In this document: positions 5,916 to 6,485 of the stretch, piece after piece
Layout: each line of letters starts with the position of its first letter
Numbering within the stretch: the stretch's first letter is position 1
DNA from: Solobacterium sp.
GTDB taxonomy: Bacteria > Bacillota_I > Bacilli_A > Erysipelotrichales > Erysipelotrichaceae
DNA: 6,485 nt
Direction of reading: 5' to 3'
Assembly: GCA_016280695.1 (NCBI GenBank)
Contig: JAEEHG010000058.1
Location: forward strand, 1 to 6,485
Notes under the pieces: model-generated
Database searches by the model: none
Told to the model about the DNA's origin: nothing
What the model saw: only the letters and a program-made list of their open reading frames with translations
Made by a program: the position numbers and the translations under genes

Positions 5916-6485
5916 ATGGAGATTATCAAACTGGTGATCGTATTTGCGGTCATGATTGCCCTGATCGTAATAAAACAGCCGCTGGCAATTGCTGCTCCGG
6001 TGGCCGGGATCGTCTGCTGGATCATGTACAGAGTTCCGTTCGCAACCGGCGCCCAGGCAATCATTCACGACCTGACGGCATTCAATACGCTGCAGCTGAT
6101 CCTGATGATGTACCTGATTACATTCATGCAGAGCATGATCAAGGCCAGAGGGGGCATCGACCAGTCCCAGAAAGCCCTGACAAGACTGTTCCACAACAAC
6201 TGGATCACCTGCACGGTGGCACCGTTCATTATCGGCCTTCTGCCGGCAGCTCCGGCGGTATTCATTTCCGGTGATGTTATCAGCGAAGCCGTCGGTGACC
6301 GTCTGACCAATGAAGAAAAGGCCACGGCCGCTTCCTTCTTCCGGCATGTGTCCGAAGCGTTCATGCCGACCTACGCGGCGATTCTGACCGCGCTGGCCCT
6401 GACCGGTGTATCGGCCGGCGGGTTCGTCCTCGGCATGCTGCCGCTGATGATTATTCTTGTTCTGATCGGCTGCTTCTACCTGTAC
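5916..6485 (+). CDS. DUF401-like polytopic membrane protein, putative permease, C-terminus cut by the window edge
   Basis: I read 190 codons from ATG at 5916 to the right edge without a stop. Hydrophobic stretches near residues 3-19, 22-40, 57-74, 97-118, 150-168 and 170-190 indicate about six membrane segments in the visible part. The stretch IIGLLPAAPAVFISGDVI (105-122), with its paired prolines between hydrophobic segments, resembles the IGLLP-type signature of DUF401 membrane proteins, related to ion-transporter-superfamily carriers such as GntP-type permeases. There is no signal peptide separate from the first helix. Complete relatives are around 400 residues or more, so over half is probably outside. 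The substrate is unknown. From its neighbours it may import a sugar acid such as L-ascorbate or a related compound (inference). The family call is from recognition of the motif only. Confidence 0.75.
   Translation, partial: MEIIKLVIVFAVMIALIVIKQPLAIAAPVAGIVCWIMYRVPFATGAQAIIHDLTAFNTLQLILMMYLITFMQSMIKARGGIDQSQKALTRLFHNNWITCTVAPFIIGLLPAAPAVFISGDVISEAVGDRLTNEEKATAASFFRHVSEAFMPTYAAILTALALTGVSAGGFVLGMLPLMIILVLIGCFYLY

Noticed and set aside
5870..6274. Plus-strand frame of 134 codons overlapping the permease start
   Set aside because: It is a different frame from the membrane protein starting at 5916. It lacks hydrophobic segments and a ribosome site, while the 5916 frame has both and stays open to the edge.

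Overview
The window looks like part of a carbohydrate-utilisation locus from a mid-G+C member of the Bacillota, probably gut-type. That lineage call is an inference. It rests on strong AGGAGG-type ribosome binding sites, a transketolase split into two genes, a SorC-family regulator and sigma-A-like promoters. There are six protein genes in three divergent or convergent blocks. No tRNA, rRNA, insertion sequence, CRISPR array or phage gene was seen.

Layout. Positions 1-898 (minus, cut by the left edge) encode a SorC/DeoR-type sugar-sensing regulator. Positions 891-2357 (minus) encode an FGGY-family carbohydrate kinase whose end overlaps the regulator start by 8 bases, so the order of transcription is kinase then regulator. 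A 243-base divergent control region (2358-2600) follows. Then comes ulaG (2601-3707, plus), encoding an L-ascorbate-6-phosphate lactonase of the metallo-beta-lactamase fold. It converges on a two-gene split transketolase operon on the minus strand (N-terminal subunit 4741-5556, C-terminal subunit 3820-4740). A 29-base palindromic terminator at 3773-3801 sits between the two. A 359-base divergent control region (5557-5915) separates transketolase from a plus-strand polytopic membrane protein (5916 to the right edge, incomplete). That protein resembles the DUF401 group of putative permeases.

How the genes may work together. UlaG opens the lactone ring of L-ascorbate-6-phosphate to 3-keto-L-gulonate-6-phosphate. 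In the classical pathway the phosphorylated substrate comes from the UlaABC phosphotransferase system. UlaD, UlaE and UlaF then convert the product to D-xylulose-5-phosphate, which transketolase takes into central metabolism. No phosphotransferase gene is visible here. Instead there is an ATP-dependent sugar kinase and an uncharacterised permease. The working hypothesis is a phosphotransferase-independent route: permease uptake, phosphorylation by the FGGY kinase, lactone opening by UlaG, and entry through transketolase. This is inferred from gene neighbourhood only, and the missing middle steps would have to lie outside the window.

The two control regions are dense. The kinase/ulaG region has a good ulaG promoter with an overlapping cre-like site, plus AT-rich inverted repeats that could be bound by the SorC-type regulator. 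The transketolase/permease region has an extended -10 promoter for transketolase, two inverted repeats with shared TCTGT/ACAGA arms, and a terminator-like hairpin in the permease leader with a competing alternative pairing that suggests conditional termination.
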